The notes under the pieces were generated by a model. It was not told where the DNA came from. It did no database searches and saw only the letters and a list, made by a program, of their open reading frames with translations. Positions 63,647-64,000 of a stretch of DNA of 64,000 nucleotides are shown piece after piece (the first letter of the stretch is position 1; each line of letters begins with the position of its first letter). The DNA comes from BPGX01 sp037447455 (GTDB lineage: Bacteria > Bacteroidota > Bacteroidia > B-17B0 > Aurantibacillaceae). Both the position numbers and the translations under genes were made by a program. The stretch spans positions 27,067 through 91,066 of the forward strand of contig JBBIGQ010000008.1 of the NCBI GenBank assembly GCA_037447455.1. The letters run 5' to 3'.

Positions 63647-63654
63647 CAAATTTA
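63647..63654 (-). promoter_or_regulatory. -7 box (TAAATTTG) for the PKD adhesin
   Basis: Exact TAnnTTTG on the minus strand, 11 bp before the ATG at 63635; it decides the start against the Met at 63668. Confidence 0.6.
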
Positions 63655-63860
63655 AATGATTTATTCACTTCTTACCAGATCTTTAAATAAATAAAACCTA
63701 CCATTCACTCAATAAAATGACCATTTCAATCAGCAAACTAAATGAAAAGATATGAATAAGTAAATTTTTACTTTTTAAGCATCTCTAAACATAACTTGCT
63801 CAGAGCTATCGAAACATTACCTTTTTTCAAACCTCAGAATTTCTATTACCATCTAAAAAA
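63655..63860. other. Intergenic region between two T9SS type B genes
   Basis: AT-rich, no ORF. A small AGTAAA/TTTACT inverted repeat near 63759-63772 has almost no loop and is not called as a terminator. Confidence 0.35.
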
Positions 63861-64000
63861 TTATTCACCATTATATGGCAAACAAGTTACATGTCCGACA
63901 AATTCATGCTTATTGCCTTTCAAATCTTTTACATAAATTTTATACACATACACATCTTGTGTGGCTTTGCCTTCACTCCCTTTTACGCTACCGTCCCAAC
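63861..64000 (-). CDS. C-terminal end of a second type B T9SS (gliding-motility domain) protein, partial
   Basis: The minus-strand frame entering from the right edge encodes WDGSVKGSEGKATQDVYVY, then KDLKGNKHEFVGHVTCLPYNGE and a stop at 63861-63863. This aligns closely with the end of the PKD adhesin next door (WDGTVDGKPAKQDVYVYKL ... HDKVGHVTLL). Only the last 46 codons are in the window, so the rest of the protein is unknown. The two genes are tandem and on the same strand. Confidence 0.8.
   Translation of the reverse strand, partial: WDGSVKGSEGKATQDVYVYKIYVKDLKGNKHEFVGHVTCLPYNGE

Overview
The window is AT-rich bacterial DNA from the Bacteroidota, most like the Chitinophagia/Sphingobacteriia side of the phylum; the genus cannot be fixed from sequence reading alone. 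The evidence is: many -7 promoter boxes of the TAnnTTTG type placed 5-30 nt before start codons; type IX secretion sorting domains on secreted proteins; short lipoproteins with the Cys-Lys-Lys or Cys-Asn-Lys start; a TonB-dependent receptor with a carboxypeptidase-like N-terminal domain; SiaB/SiaC-family signalling proteins; and an E1 alpha-beta fusion typical of the phylum. Coding density is high, with 57 genes (two cut by the window edges). I saw no tRNA, rRNA, CRISPR array, insertion sequence or prophage.

Layout. 1-3081 (minus): SiaC (partial) and SiaB-type signalling proteins, a lipoprotein and an M28 peptidase. 3129-8808 (minus): nuoJKLMN, the membrane arm of complex I, under its own promoter and without nuoA-I. 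9097-11112 (minus): rpsT and an OmpA/TPR lipoprotein. 11212-15546 (plus): acetyl-CoA synthetase, an MCE/MlaD protein and a membrane Fe-S oxidoreductase. 15613-22721: a TonB receptor, a FlaA1/CapD-type sugar-nucleotide dehydratase, a lipoprotein, a dolichol-phosphate-mannose-type glycosyltransferase and a membrane protein. 22786-26944 (plus): two Skp/OmpH chaperones around a DUF5618-like gene, then ssb, a metallo-beta-lactamase-fold hydrolase, a small membrane protein and an isoaspartyl peptidase/asparaginase.

27052-37370 (plus) is a cell-envelope block: mreB-mreC-mreD-mrdA-rodA (the elongasome), then a YfiR-like periplasmic protein, a TPR protein and a HAMP-SpoIIE phosphatase, then the peptidoglycan-recycling ligase mpl. 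37364-44680 (minus): the fused 2-oxoacid dehydrogenase E1, then an overlapping operon of a DUF255/YyaL protein, an exported protein, gltX and dedA. 44746-50223 (plus): an RND adaptor, tsaB, ilvE and a type A T9SS-secreted protein. 50289-53889 (minus): a methyltransferase, an HTTM membrane protein, a lipoprotein and a Nudix hydrolase. 53945-59311 (plus): pyrE, an SRPBCC protein, an RluA-type pseudouridine synthase, a methyltransferase, ahcY, a polyprenyl synthase and an acyl-CoA thioesterase. 59316-64000 (minus): a giant PKD-repeat adhesin with a type B T9SS domain and the tail of a second such protein.

The most interesting possibility is signalling. A YfiR-type periplasmic protein, elsewhere the repressor of a HAMP-containing diguanylate cyclase, here sits beside a HAMP-containing SpoIIE phosphatase, between elongasome and recycling genes. 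A SiaB kinase/SiaC target pair lies at the left edge. Together they could form a YfiR-controlled partner-switching system acting on the cell envelope. That connection is inference.
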